Below, one piece after another: positions 17,215 through 25,997 of a stretch of DNA of 64,000 nt. The notes under the pieces are model-generated. The model had not been told where the DNA came from. It worked only from the letters and a program-made list of their open reading frames with translations, and searched no databases. Origin of the DNA: Sodalinema lacuna_A (GTDB taxonomy: Bacteria; Cyanobacteriota; Cyanobacteriia; Cyanobacteriales; Geitlerinemataceae); contig FSSI02000017.1 of NCBI GenBank assembly GCA_900149785.2, positions 25,923 through 89,922 on the forward strand, written 5' to 3'. Numbering within the stretch: the first letter of the stretch is position 1; the number at the start of each line of letters is the position of its first letter. A program made the position numbers and the translations under genes.

Positions 17215-18984
17215 ATGACCCTTCCTTTTCTTCGCCGCCATCGCCGTCTCCTTCTCCATAGCCTCGGCCGATTGAGCCTGATTAGCATTACCGCCGTTAG
17301 TATCGCCACCGCCTCCAATTGGGCCAATCATCGTAACTACTGGAAGGGGACCATGTTTCGCGTGCAAACCGTGGACTTCAACCTCCTCACCCACAGCTTA
17401 CCCACCAAACTCTCCTATCTCCTGATTGAAAACCAACCCCAAGAACTACAAACGACCCTAGACAGTAACTATGGACGATTTGGCCTCGTGGTCACCGACT
17501 GTTCGAGCGATCGCATCGACTGTTCCAACCAAACCATCCTCCACCAATCACCCCAAACCCCCTCCATTCCCCTCAGCGACCTAGAAAATCATCCCTTCGA
17601 TCTCCTCCGAGATCCGCCGCCACTGTTCGCCGAGTTCACCTACCCTCAACCCGACAACGCCAACCCCATCCCCACAAGACAAACTAATACCGGAGACATC
17701 ATCGGCCGTGTCTATTATCTTCGTCACATTCCCCCCACATTTGCTGAAGATTATCGCGGCTGGCTCCTTAATCCCCTCCAACTCAATGGATCTCGGTTTA
17801 TTTACCTCTTAACCACCATTTTTTTTCTCACCGCTGGGGTCATGACTTGGCTGATGATCGAGATCATCCTTTATAGTCAACGCAAAAAACGCCAAGAACT
17901 GCAACGAGACGCTCAAAGCCTTAAACAGCAGCTCAAAAGTCAACTCCAACAAATTCCAAAACTCCTGCAAGAACGGGAACTCGCTCGCCGGGAACTCGAC
18001 GCCTACCGAGAAAAACAGCAACAGCAAACTCAAGACTTGCAGAGCTTAATCGACGACTATGAAACCCAACTCGCCGAGTTTGAAGAACAGCAACAGGACA
18101 GCGTCCAAACCCTGCAACAGTTAGAGCAAGAATTAGCCACCGTTATTGAGTCTAAAACCGAGGCCCAAGAGCAAATTCAGGAACGTGAGCGCAACATCGC
18201 CCAACTCAAGAAAGCGCAACAGGACAAAGACCAGCAGCAATGGGAACGAACCCAAGTTTTAGAACAGTTGCGCGAAGACCTACAGATTGCTCAAAAGAGA
18301 GCCGCCAAAGCCCAACAGGAAACCGAAAAACTCAATCGGATTATCACCGATCTCACCCGCGATCGCAACCTCGCCCAACAGCAATATCAAGAACTCAAAC
18401 AACAACTCAACCAAGACGTCGATAACCCCGGCTTCAAAAAAGCCCTCGAAACCTCCCGTCGAGAATTAGAACGAGTCCAACAACAAGCACAAGAACGAGA
18501 ACTTGAAGTTCTCCAAGAAAATGAACAGCTCAAAGAAGAAATCGAACAAATCATCGAAGATAACCAAGAATTTGAAATGTATGCCCTCGAACAAAACGAA
18601 CTCCTAGAACGAGAAAAATCCAGATTAATGCAGCGCAACTTTGAACTAGAAGCCAATAAAATTTATATCGAAACCCGAATCCATCAACTCGAACTCCTCG
18701 AAGAAGCCATCAAAGATAGTGACCCCGAAGACCGAGAAAAACCAACCCAAATTTATCGCCTCATCTTTTCAGAAATGCCCCATGTCTCAGGGCAACGAAT
18801 CATTAACGCCCTCAAAAAAATAGGCTTCACCGAAACCCATATCACCGGCAGCCATGCCCACCTCAAAAAAACAGAAACCCATACCTGTATCGTTCCCGTC
18901 CATCCCGACTTACCCCCCGGAACCCTTAAACATATCCTCAAAGACGCCCGAGTCAGCATCGAAGAACTCAAAGAACATCTCTGA
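17215..18984 (+). CDS. Membrane-anchored coiled-coil protein with C-terminal HicA-like domain
   Basis: 589 aa. An Arg-rich start is followed by membrane helix 1 (about 16-34). A predicted periplasmic domain of about 160 residues follows, then membrane helix 2 (about 194-218, IYLLTTIFFLTAGVMTWLMI). Next is a ~290-residue Gln/Glu-rich coiled coil in the cytoplasm. The last ~69 residues (521-589) match HicA mRNA-interferase toxins: VSGQRIINALKKIGF, TGSHAHLKK with the catalytic-type His at 547, then CIVPVHPDLPPGTLKHILKD and an SIEEL helix. HicA normally is a free ~60-80-aa protein paired with HicB, and no hicB is adjacent. The layout (two helices, periplasmic loop, coiled coil, effector) resembles a membrane sensor. 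Downstream is eno, 165 bp away. Confidence 0.82.
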   Translation: MTLPFLRRHRRLLLHSLGRLSLISITAVSIATASNWANHRNYWKGTMFRVQTVDFNLLTHSLPTKLSYLLIENQPQELQTTLDSNYGRFGLVVTDCSSDRIDCSNQTILHQSPQTPSIPLSDLENHPFDLLRDPPPLFAEFTYPQPDNANPIPTRQTNTGDIIGRVYYLRHIPPTFAEDYRGWLLNPLQLNGSRFIYLLTTIFFLTAGVMTWLMIEIILYSQRKKRQELQRDAQSLKQQLKSQLQQIPKLLQERELARRELDAYREKQQQQTQDLQSLIDDYETQLAEFEEQQQDSVQTLQQLEQELATVIESKTEAQEQIQERERNIAQLKKAQQDKDQQQWERTQVLEQLREDLQIAQKRAAKAQQETEKLNRIITDLTRDRNLAQQQYQELKQQLNQDVDNPGFKKALETSRRELERVQQQAQERELEVLQENEQLKEEIEQIIEDNQEFEMYALEQNELLEREKSRLMQRNFELEANKIYIETRIHQLELLEEAIKDSDPEDREKPTQIYRLIFSEMPHVSGQRIINALKKIGFTETHITGSHAHLKKTETHTCIVPVHPDLPPGTLKHILKDARVSIEELKEHL

Positions 18985-19148
18985 GAGAGCATCCCCCTCC
19001 CCAGACCCCTCAGCAATTGTTCAGCAATTGTCAGGAAATCCCCAACGGGGCCAAAGAACCCCCCGACGCACCGTATGATATTTGGGGTGCATAAAGCCCA
19101 CGGCGGCTTGCCAGACGCTCGCCCTGTCGTTACTAGAGAAACAATCAT

Positions 19149-20447
19149 ATGTTTGTATCTGACACCAGCATCGAGTCCATTGAAGCCTGGGAAATCCTCG
19201 ACTCCCGAGGACGGCCCACCGTAGAAGCCGAAGTTCGCCTCGCCAATGGTGCCATCGGTGTAGCCAAAGTCCCCAGCGGCGCATCCACCGGAACCTTTGA
19301 AGCCCACGAACTCCGCGATGGTGACCCCCACCGCTACAACGGTAAAGGCGTCCTCAAAGCCGTAGAAAACGTCATCGACAAAATTGCCCCCGAACTCGTC
19401 GGCAAAGTCGACGCCCTCAACCAACTCGAAGTTGATGGCGTTATGCTCTATCGCGACGGGTCCGACAACAAAGCCAACCTCGGCGCCAACGCCATCCTCG
19501 CCGTCTCCCTCGCCAACGCCCACGCCTGCGCCTGCGCCCTAGAATTGCCCCTCTACCGCTACCTCGGCGGTCCCCTGGCGAATCTCCTCCCCGTTCCCAT
19601 GATGAACGTCATCAACGGCGGAGAACACGCCGCCAACAACATCGACTTTCAGGAATACATGATTGTCCCCGTTGGCGCACCCTCGTTTAAAGAGGCCTTG
19701 CGTTGGGGGTCCGAAGTCTTCGCCTCCCTCAGCAAAGTCCTCGACGAAAAAGGCCTCCTCACCGGAGTCGGCGACGAGGGCGGATTTGCCCCCAACCTCG
19801 AATCCAACACCGCCGCCGCTGAACTGCTCGTCGATGCTATCCAACGAGCGGGTTATACTCCCGGCGAACAAGTGGCCCTGGCCCTCGATGTGGCCGCCAG
19901 TGAGTTCTACAGTGATGGCCAGTACACCTATGACGGGGCCAGCCGTTCCCCCGCTGAACTCATCGACTACCTGGCCGGCTTAGTCGAGAACTATCCCATC
20001 GTCTCGATTGAGGATGGCCTCCATGAAGAAGATTGGGATAACTGGAAATTGCTCACCGAACGCCTGGGCCATCGCTGCCAGCTCGTCGGTGATGACCTGT
20101 TTGTCACCAACAAAACTCGCCTGCAAACAGGCATTGAGCGCTCCGCCGGGAACTCGATTCTGATTAAAGTTAACCAAATCGGCTCCCTCACCGAAACTCT
20201 CGAAACCATTGATTTGGCCACTCGTAATGGCTTCCGCTCGGTGATTAGCCACCGTTCCGGGGAAACCGAGGACACCACCATCGCCGACTTAGCCGTCGCC
20301 ACTCGGGCCGGACAAATCAAAACGGGGTCCCTCTGTCGCAGTGAACGGATTGCTAAATACAACCGTTTGCTACGGATTGAGAGTGAACTCGGCGATCGCG
20401 CCGTCTATGCCGGAACCCTCGGCATGGGTCCCGGTGCAACGGCCTAA
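19149..20447 (+). CDS. eno: Enolase
   Basis: Phosphopyruvate hydratase of glycolysis (2-phosphoglycerate to phosphoenolpyruvate), cytoplasmic. 432 aa, full length for the family. Visible signatures are EILDSRGRPTVEAEV at the N-terminus, SGASTGTFEAHELRD (active-site loop), PMMNVINGGEHAANNIDFQE, VGDEGGFAPN, metal ligands in ALDVAAS, IEDGLHEEDW and LVGDDLFVTN, the catalytic Lys in ILIKVNQIG, and SHRSGETED near the C-terminus. It is preceded by the HicA-like gene and followed by a GC-rich hairpin. HIP1 and codon use match the genome's housekeeping set. Confidence 0.98.
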   Translation: MFVSDTSIESIEAWEILDSRGRPTVEAEVRLANGAIGVAKVPSGASTGTFEAHELRDGDPHRYNGKGVLKAVENVIDKIAPELVGKVDALNQLEVDGVMLYRDGSDNKANLGANAILAVSLANAHACACALELPLYRYLGGPLANLLPVPMMNVINGGEHAANNIDFQEYMIVPVGAPSFKEALRWGSEVFASLSKVLDEKGLLTGVGDEGGFAPNLESNTAAAELLVDAIQRAGYTPGEQVALALDVAASEFYSDGQYTYDGASRSPAELIDYLAGLVENYPIVSIEDGLHEEDWDNWKLLTERLGHRCQLVGDDLFVTNKTRLQTGIERSAGNSILIKVNQIGSLTETLETIDLATRNGFRSVISHRSGETEDTTIADLAVATRAGQIKTGSLCRSERIAKYNRLLRIESELGDRAVYAGTLGMGPGATA

Positions 20448-20462
20448 CCCCCAAAACATCAA

Positions 20463-20502
20463 CCCCCCAGCCGAAACAGAACACGCTGCTTTGACTGGGG
20501 GG
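20463..20502 (+). terminator. Hairpin after eno
   Basis: CCCCCCAG at 20463-20470 pairs with CTGGGGGG at 20495-20502 over a 24-base loop, 15 bases after the eno stop. No clear T-run follows, so it may be a weak terminator or an mRNA 3'-end stabiliser. Confidence 0.4.
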
Positions 20503-20577
20503 AGCGAGACGTTTGGGTTATATCAGTCCTGTTAGCAGAATTAGGTGGCTCATCGAGAATCCACCCATTCCCAAGGA

Positions 20578-21015
20578 CTAGGAACCCGTGACTCGGTTGG
20601 TGAAATTGACAATCTTGCTTTGTAACTCCTTACGGGCCTCAGCAGTAAGCAGAAAGCGGAAGATGAACCAACCCGAATAGCCGATGCCGACCAACTCAAA
20701 GATTGGAGACAGCAGCGGGATATCGTTAATGGCATCAATAACAGACAAGGTTAAGTAGAGTGCGACAAGCGCCCCCACAACCAACGCCACATTGATGAGT
20801 GGCTTTTTGTATTCTGAGAAAAAGTGACCCACAATCCCAAATAGGTCAGACAAGACCGAGAGGACTTGTGCCTTCACTTCGTTAAACTGGTCTTTGTTCT
20901 CCGTATTTCCCGCCGAGTTGGAGATCTGAAGTTCCCCTCCCTTCGATTCAACTGCTGCGGCAGGCTGATCTGGGGTTGTGGTTTGTTCTCCGTTGGGGGT
21001 CGTTTCTGAAGTCAT
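20578..21015 (-). CDS. CAAD-domain membrane protein
   Basis: I start at the ATG at 21015 (145 aa), preceded by CTAAGGG at a suitable distance; an upstream in-frame start would add 32 unlikely residues. The N-terminal ~50 residues are acidic/Thr/Pro-rich and disordered. Then come an amphipathic helix, membrane helix 1 (LINVALVVGALVALYLTLSV), a short IPLLSPIFELVGIGY loop, membrane helix 2 (SGWFIFRFLL) and a basic amphipathic helix. This is the CAAD domain, first named as an appendage of cyanobacterial aminoacyl-tRNA synthetases and related to CURT1 thylakoid-curvature proteins. Here it stands alone, which is common in cyanobacteria. A thylakoid location is likely but inferred. Confidence 0.85.
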   Translation of the reverse strand: MTSETTPNGEQTTTPDQPAAAVESKGGELQISNSAGNTENKDQFNEVKAQVLSVLSDLFGIVGHFFSEYKKPLINVALVVGALVALYLTLSVIDAINDIPLLSPIFELVGIGYSGWFIFRFLLTAEARKELQSKIVNFTNRVTGS

Positions 21016-21561
21016 AATTAAAACCCTTAGAATGACAACGTTGATTTTATCTGAGAACGTTCCGACCTTAAATCTTAGAGCGTCCCGAACAGTCGCAATC
21101 CTACACCACATCCTGACCCTTCATCAGAATGCCATGCAAAACCTCCACGAGAGTGAACGACCGAACACGCTCATCAAGGATTACAGTGTCGGCTTCCTAC
21201 CCAAAGAAGTGCTTTCCACTGCGAGAAGTGACAAGTCTTACCTTCTGGCGACAGGCGTTAGCCCGCGTCCCGCAGGTCAATGACATGGAGAACAAAGCAA
21301 TGCTTGTATAGATCTGGCTTGGTTTTCGCCAAGTCACCTTCCATGCAAGGTTGTCTGGATTTTACCATAAGTCACCACCGCGTCCATCCCGATACTGAAA
21401 ACATCGCCTTGTCCTCACCTCGTTTTACAACCTCGTTTTACAGTCTCGTTTTACAGTGCGGGGCTTCTCGCGGAATTAGCTGAAGCAGAGCCGCCCAAAT
21501 TGCAAGTCGCTCCTGCAACAATCTCCACGGAACACCCCTTGACCTCACTGAGCCAAGCCTA
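21016..21561. other. Intergenic region with short repeats, no convincing gene
   Basis: About 545 bases between the divergent CAAD and mutL genes. It contains a small palindrome cluster near 21254-21277 (GGCGTTAGCC followed by GCGTCCCGC) and three tandem copies of a 13-bp CTCGTTTTACA(AC/GT) unit at 21419-21457. Frames on the plus strand (up to 101 codons) have low-complexity composition and no family resemblance, so I do not call them. Confidence 0.5.
21419..21457 (+). repeat. Tandem repeat, 13 bp x 3
   Basis: CTCGTTTTACAAC, then CTCGTTTTACAGT twice, upstream of mutL. Confidence 0.85.
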
Positions 21562-23274
21562 ATGCCTGTTTCCTCTCCCCTGCGATCCGCCAACACCTCT
21601 TCCGACACCTCTTCCGACCGGTCTCCAGTTCACGCTAAGATCGCGACCCTCCCTGATGATGTGGTTCATGCGATCGCCGCCGGAGAAGTCATCGACTCCC
21701 TGGCCGCCGTCGTCCGAGAACTCGCAGAAAATGCCCTCGACGCCGGAGCCAGCCGCATTGCCGTCTCCGTAGACCCCCAACAGTGGCGCGTCCGCGTCGC
21801 CGACAACGGCTGTGGCATGACTCACGACGACCTCGAACAGGCCGCCCGCCCCCACAGCACCAGTAAAATTAACCACCTCGACGACCTCGAACGCATCACC
21901 AGTCTCGGCTTTCGCGGCGAAGCCCTCCATAGCCTCGCGCAACTGGCCCAACTCCACATCTACAGTCGCCAGGGCGAGGACCCCGGCTGGCACGCCTCCT
22001 ATAGCCGTCACGGCCGCATCACCCGCCTCATCCCTGCCGCCGTCGCCCCCGGAACCGTCGTCGAAGTGCATCAGGTATTCCAACGCTGGCAACAACGGCG
22101 AGAGGCCCTGCCCAACCCCCCTCAACAACTGCGGGCCGTCCAACTCACCCTTTATCACCTGGCCCTTTGCCATCCCCAGGTCTCCTGGCAAGTCCGCAAA
22201 GGTAACAAACCCTGGTTTAGCCTCAGCCCTGGCCAAAATGCCCAGCAAATTCTCCCTCAACTGTTGCGAGGCGTCAGTCATAACGACCTCTATTACAGCC
22301 AGAGTGAGACCTTAGAACTCGTACTCGGTCGGCCCGATCGCTGTCATCGCGGCCGCCCCGACTGGCTCAAATTCGCCGTCAACGGGCGAGTCGTCAACCT
22401 CCCTAACTTTGAACAGACCCTGCTGAGTACCCTCTCGCGATCGCTACCTCGCCACCGCTATCCCCTCTGTTTCCTCCATCTCCACATCCCCCCCCAACAG
22501 ATCGATTGGAACCGCCATCCCGCCAAACGGGAAATCTACCTACAAAACAGCGACCACTGGCAAAGCCAACTCCGTGAAACCCTCGATCGCACCCTCACCC
22601 TCGACAGACACGACGGCAGCGACCATTCCCGCGTCCGTCAACTGCTACAAGTCCAAGAATCCTCCGGCCAGTACCACGTCCAAGAAGCCGCCATAGACCC
22701 CACTCAGGAGTCCAAGAAGACCCCTGAACGCCCCCTCATGCCCCTGCGAGCCATTGGCCAAGCCAACCGCACTTATATCGTCGCAGAACACCCCGACGGA
22801 GTCTGGCTCGTCGAACAGCATATCGCCCATGAACGGGTCATCTACGAACAACTGCGCCAAGACTGGGCCTTACAAGACCTCGACCCGCCCATCATTCTCT
22901 CGGGTCTCACCCCCGCCCAACTCGACAACCTACAGAACATTGGCATCACCGTTGACCCCTTCGGCGACGGACTTTGGGCCTTGCGCCAAGCCCCCATCCC
23001 CCTCGCCCAACGAGATGACTGCCCCGAAGCCCTACGAGAACTCAGCCAAGGCAGCCTAGAAGAAGCCCAAGTCGCCACCGCCTGTCGCAGCGCCATTCGC
23101 AACGGAACCCTCCTCACCCTCAAAGAAATGCAGCAACTGCTCGATCGCTGGCAACAGACCCGCAACCCCCACACCTGCCCCCATGGACGCCCCATTTACC
23201 TCCCCCTCAACGAGTCCTCCCTCGGCCGTTACTTCCGCCGCAGTTGGGTCATTGGCAAAAGTCATGGAATTTAA
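21562..23274 (+). CDS. mutL: DNA mismatch repair protein MutL
   Basis: 570 aa. The GHKL ATPase is clear: IAAGEVIDSLAAVVRELAENALDAG (motif I Glu/Asn), VADNGCGM (motif II), STSKI and SLGFRGEALHSLAQ (motif III). A transducer domain carries VNGRVVNLP and DWNRHPAKREI. A short linker near residue 380 precedes a dimerisation domain with VEQHIAHERVIYEQL and, at the end, CPHGRPIYL. The last two correspond to the endonuclease motif DQHA(X)2E(X)4E and the Zn-binding CPHGRP motif of MutLs that nick DNA, but the first Asp is Glu and Ala is Ile here. Cyanobacteria generally lack MutH, so nicking would be expected of MutL. Whether this variant is active is open. The gene is followed 101 bp later by purA. 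Confidence 0.95.
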   Translation: MPVSSPLRSANTSSDTSSDRSPVHAKIATLPDDVVHAIAAGEVIDSLAAVVRELAENALDAGASRIAVSVDPQQWRVRVADNGCGMTHDDLEQAARPHSTSKINHLDDLERITSLGFRGEALHSLAQLAQLHIYSRQGEDPGWHASYSRHGRITRLIPAAVAPGTVVEVHQVFQRWQQRREALPNPPQQLRAVQLTLYHLALCHPQVSWQVRKGNKPWFSLSPGQNAQQILPQLLRGVSHNDLYYSQSETLELVLGRPDRCHRGRPDWLKFAVNGRVVNLPNFEQTLLSTLSRSLPRHRYPLCFLHLHIPPQQIDWNRHPAKREIYLQNSDHWQSQLRETLDRTLTLDRHDGSDHSRVRQLLQVQESSGQYHVQEAAIDPTQESKKTPERPLMPLRAIGQANRTYIVAEHPDGVWLVEQHIAHERVIYEQLRQDWALQDLDPPIILSGLTPAQLDNLQNIGITVDPFGDGLWALRQAPIPLAQRDDCPEALRELSQGSLEEAQVATACRSAIRNGTLLTLKEMQQLLDRWQQTRNPHTCPHGRPIYLPLNESSLGRYFRRSWVIGKSHGI

Positions 23275-23375
23275 ATCATGCTAAGTATTGCGAAGTTTTC
23301 CCCCCAACTGTTGACAAGTGTTACGGGGAGTATCCATAATTTTGGATTGTGTAAACTTAACCCTAATCAAGACCC

Positions 23376-24713
23376 TTGGCTAACGTAGTTGTAATCGGTG
23401 CCCAATGGGGCGACGAAGGAAAAGGCAAAATAACCGACCTGCTCAGCCGATCGGCAGATGTTGTAGTACGTTACCAAGGAGGGGTAAATGCTGGACATAC
23501 CGTTGTCGTCAAAGACAAGACCTTTAAACTTCATTTAATCCCGTCTGGTATCCTCTACCCCCAGACCGAATGTATTATCGGCTCAGGAACCGTCATTGAT
23601 CCTCAGGTTCTCATCGAAGAACTCGATCGCCTCAAAGACCTCGGTATTCCCACAGATAACCTGAAAATCGCCCAGACCGCTCATGTGACGATGCCCTATC
23701 ATCGCATGATTGACCAAGCCTCCGAAGAACGGCGCGGAACCCACAAAATCGGCACCACCAAACGGGGAATTGGTCCAACCTATGCCGACAAATCTGAGCG
23801 AACCGGAGTCCGAATTTTAGACCTGATGGATGCCGACAGCCTGCGGGACATCCTGGCCTGGACGATTCCCCTCAAAAACGAGATCCTAGAGCGACTCTAT
23901 AACCTGCCTCCCCTCGATCCCGAAGAGGTCGCCCAAGTCTATCTCCAATACGCCGAGCGTCTGCGGCCCCATGTCGTCGATGCCTCCCTCTGCGTCAACG
24001 ATGCCGTCCGTCGTCGTCGTAACGTCCTCTTTGAAGGCGCCCAGGGAACCCTCCTTGACCTCGATCATGGAACCTATCCCTACGTCACCTCCTCCAACCC
24101 CATCGCCGGCGGCGCCTGCATCGGCGCCGGAGTTGGCCCCACCATCGTCGATCGCGTCATCGGTGTCGCCAAAGCCTACACCACCCGCGTCGGCGAAGGC
24201 CCCTTCCCCACCGAAATGGTAGAAGGAATTGGCGAAACCCTCTGCGATCGCGGCGCCGAATTTGGAACCACCACCGGCCGAAAACGCCGTTGTGGTTGGT
24301 TTGATGCCGTCATCGGTCGCTACGCCGTCCGCATCAACGGCATGGACTGTCTCGCCATCACCAAACTCGACGTTCTCGACACCCTCAGCGAACTCAAAGT
24401 CTGTGTCGCCTACGAAATCGACGGCGTGCGCACCACCGACTTCCCCAGCAGCGCCCGCCAATTCGCCAACTGCAAACCCATCTACGAAACCCTCCCCGGT
24501 TGGCAATCGAACACCGAAGACTGTCGCAGCCTAGAGGATTTACCCCCACAGGCCTTGAACTACCTCAAGTTCCTAGCCGAACTCATGGAAGTTCCCATCG
24601 CGATCGTCTCCCTCGGCGCCGGCCGACACCAAACCATCATCGTCGAAGATCCCATTCACGGTCCCAAACGCGCTCTCCTAGATGCCAACGGCGACCCGGT
24701 GATGAAAAAATAA
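23376..24713 (+). CDS. purA: Adenylosuccinate synthetase
   Basis: GTP-dependent IMP + aspartate to adenylosuccinate, the first committed step of AMP synthesis, cytoplasmic. 445 aa. Signatures are VVIGAQWGDEGKGKITD (P-loop and catalytic Asp), NAGHTVV, GIGPTYADKSERTGVR, VLFEGAQGTLLDLDHGTYPYVTSSN, TTGRKRRCGWFDAV and the GTP-binding TKLDVLD. The reading frame starts at TTG (23376), directly giving ANVVVIGAQWGD; no ATG or GTG fits better and no Shine-Dalgarno sequence is evident. rplY follows after a 553-bp gap that holds a decayed tnpB. Confidence 0.97.
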   Translation: MANVVVIGAQWGDEGKGKITDLLSRSADVVVRYQGGVNAGHTVVVKDKTFKLHLIPSGILYPQTECIIGSGTVIDPQVLIEELDRLKDLGIPTDNLKIAQTAHVTMPYHRMIDQASEERRGTHKIGTTKRGIGPTYADKSERTGVRILDLMDADSLRDILAWTIPLKNEILERLYNLPPLDPEEVAQVYLQYAERLRPHVVDASLCVNDAVRRRRNVLFEGAQGTLLDLDHGTYPYVTSSNPIAGGACIGAGVGPTIVDRVIGVAKAYTTRVGEGPFPTEMVEGIGETLCDRGAEFGTTTGRKRRCGWFDAVIGRYAVRINGMDCLAITKLDVLDTLSELKVCVAYEIDGVRTTDFPSSARQFANCKPIYETLPGWQSNTEDCRSLEDLPPQALNYLKFLAELMEVPIAIVSLGAGRHQTIIVEDPIHGPKRALLDANGDPVMKK

Positions 24714-24892
24714 CCTAGATATCAAGGCATCCCCCCAGATGTCCCTGCCGGAAACGGGTGCGCCACCTCCGGTACACCCCTGCCCAGTCCCCCTCTTGCC
24801 TCTTGCCTTCCTCTCCCACGTGTTACCTACACTCGCGAGAATGCTCACGTTGTAATCTTTGATTCAACGTTGAGATGAATCACGGCAACTAC

Positions 24893-25160
24893 TGTAGTAC
24901 AATAGGGAGACACTTCAAGGTAAGTAGGTAACGTAAAGACTTTGCGGTAAAGACGGCATTGTGTGTAGTCCAGTCTAACGACTTGGTAGCCTATGAGGAC
25001 TTGAAGGCGTAACACCTGCTAAGAAATCACAACCTTCCGTTAAGAAGTAAGTACCGTAGGGCATACGGAAACTCACGCCTCCGGAGACATCGACCTCTGC
25101 TTTGGTGGGGAAACTCCTCAAGGTAAGCCGAGTCGTAGAAAGAGGAAACCTCATCAGTGA
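24893..25160 (+). pseudogene. Decayed tnpB remnant (IS200/IS605 family)
   Basis: Translating from about 24893 gives GRHFKVSR-stop-RKDFAVKTALCVVQSNDLVAYEDLKA-stop-HLLRNHNL, which is the core of a TnpB protein with nonsense changes (Gln to TAA). After a deletion that removes the Zn-finger and final RuvC parts, another frame gives HASGDIDLCFGGETPQGKPS then RRKRKPHQ-stop, a typical TnpB C-terminus. The N-terminal half is missing. The element lies between purA and rplY and cannot make a functional protein. The wording matches the tnpB pseudogene at 47992-49409, though not closely enough to be a recent copy. Confidence 0.85.
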
Positions 25161-25170
25161 TGGTGGGAAT

Positions 25171-25206
25171 CCCACGCTATATTCTTTGAATTAGCGTGGG
25201 AGGATG
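25171..25206 (+). mobile_element. IS200/IS605-type right-end hairpin
   Basis: CCCACGCT (25171-25178) and AGCGTGGG (25193-25200) form a perfect 8-bp stem over a 14-base loop (ATATTCTTTGAATT), followed by AGGATGTCAA. It starts ten bases after the remnant tnpB stop codon. This is the expected subterminal hairpin and cleavage region, and in TnpB elements also the 3' end of the omega/reRNA guide scaffold. Confidence 0.75.
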
Positions 25207-25266
25207 TCAAAATGAAACGCTTGGCTGCTTAAAATTAAGGTTTGTAGATAACCGCAACAGACGACT

Positions 25267-25905
25267 ATGCAACTGACTGTAGAATGTAAATCCCGCCCCG
25301 AAGGGAGTAAACCCAAAGCCTTACGACGAGAAGGATTTGTTCCTGCCGTCCTCTATGGACATGATGGAACCAACTCCCTGGAATTGGTTGTTGACGAGAA
25401 ATCCGTTCAACAACTTCTCAAAGATCCCAACGTATCCAATAGTCTGATTAAAGTCACCATCGCCGATGGAGGCTGGAGCGGACAAACCCTGCTGCGGGAA
25501 GTGCAAATGCACCCCTGGAGAGGCTATCCCTATCACCTCAGCTTCTTCTCCATCGCCTCCCAAGCCACGGTACAAGTCGATCTCCCCCTCAACTTCGTGG
25601 GTGAACCCGTTGGCGTCATCCGTGATGGCGGTATCCTGGAAACTCAGGTCAACGACGTGGCCGTCGAATGCGCCCCCGACAATATCCCGGAAACCATTGA
25701 TATCGATGTTTCCGCCCTAGAAATGGGAGGCAGTATGCACTTAAGTGAAGTCACCTTCCCGGAAGGAGTCCGAGCGGTCACGGATGCTGACTTACTCCTC
25801 GTTACCATTCAAGCACCTCGTGTTGCTCAAACGGAAGACGAGGAAAGTGCAACCTCAGAAGCCAGCAAACTCCTCGATGCTCTTGAAGAAGCCAGCGAAG
25901 ACTAA
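25267..25905 (+). CDS. rplY: 50S ribosomal protein bL25 (CTC type)
   Basis: 212 aa. The N-terminal ~90 residues form the 5S-rRNA-binding domain (ECKSRPEGSKPKALRREGFV then PAVLYGHDG). The C-terminal CTC domain follows (VQVDLPLNFVGEPVGVIRDG, then the NDVAVECAPDNIPETIDIDV strand and a TVTI-like end). The acidic tail EDEESATSEASKLLDALEEA is normal for the long CTC form. It lies downstream of purA and is followed by a clear intrinsic terminator. Confidence 0.96.
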   Translation: MQLTVECKSRPEGSKPKALRREGFVPAVLYGHDGTNSLELVVDEKSVQQLLKDPNVSNSLIKVTIADGGWSGQTLLREVQMHPWRGYPYHLSFFSIASQATVQVDLPLNFVGEPVGVIRDGGILETQVNDVAVECAPDNIPETIDIDVSALEMGGSMHLSEVTFPEGVRAVTDADLLLVTIQAPRVAQTEDEESATSEASKLLDALEEASED

Positions 25906-25943
25906 ATTGGTTTCAAGGTTCGACGGCAGATTTGCCCACCAAA

Positions 25944-25968
25944 AACCAGGGTCATTCCCTGGTTTTTT
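25944..25968 (+). terminator. Rho-independent terminator of rplY
   Basis: ACCAGGG-TCATT-CCCTGGT followed by a T-run, 40 bases after the rplY stop codon. Confidence 0.9.
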
Positions 25969-25997
25969 CATGTCCATATCACCCCCTCTTGCCTCCT

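Noticed and set aside
18753..19523. 256-codon open frame on the minus strand antisense to eno and the HicA-like gene
   Set aside because: Composition is Gly/Val/Phe-rich shadow of the GC-rich eno codons; no motif and no ribosome-binding site.
23886..24506. 206-codon minus-strand frame opposite purA
   Set aside because: Gly/Asp/Ala shadow coding with no family resemblance; purA is unambiguous.
24714..25266. Possible structured RNA (riboswitch or tmRNA) between purA and rplY
   Set aside because: Translation shows TnpB wording with stops and a typical IS right-end hairpin, which explains the structure.
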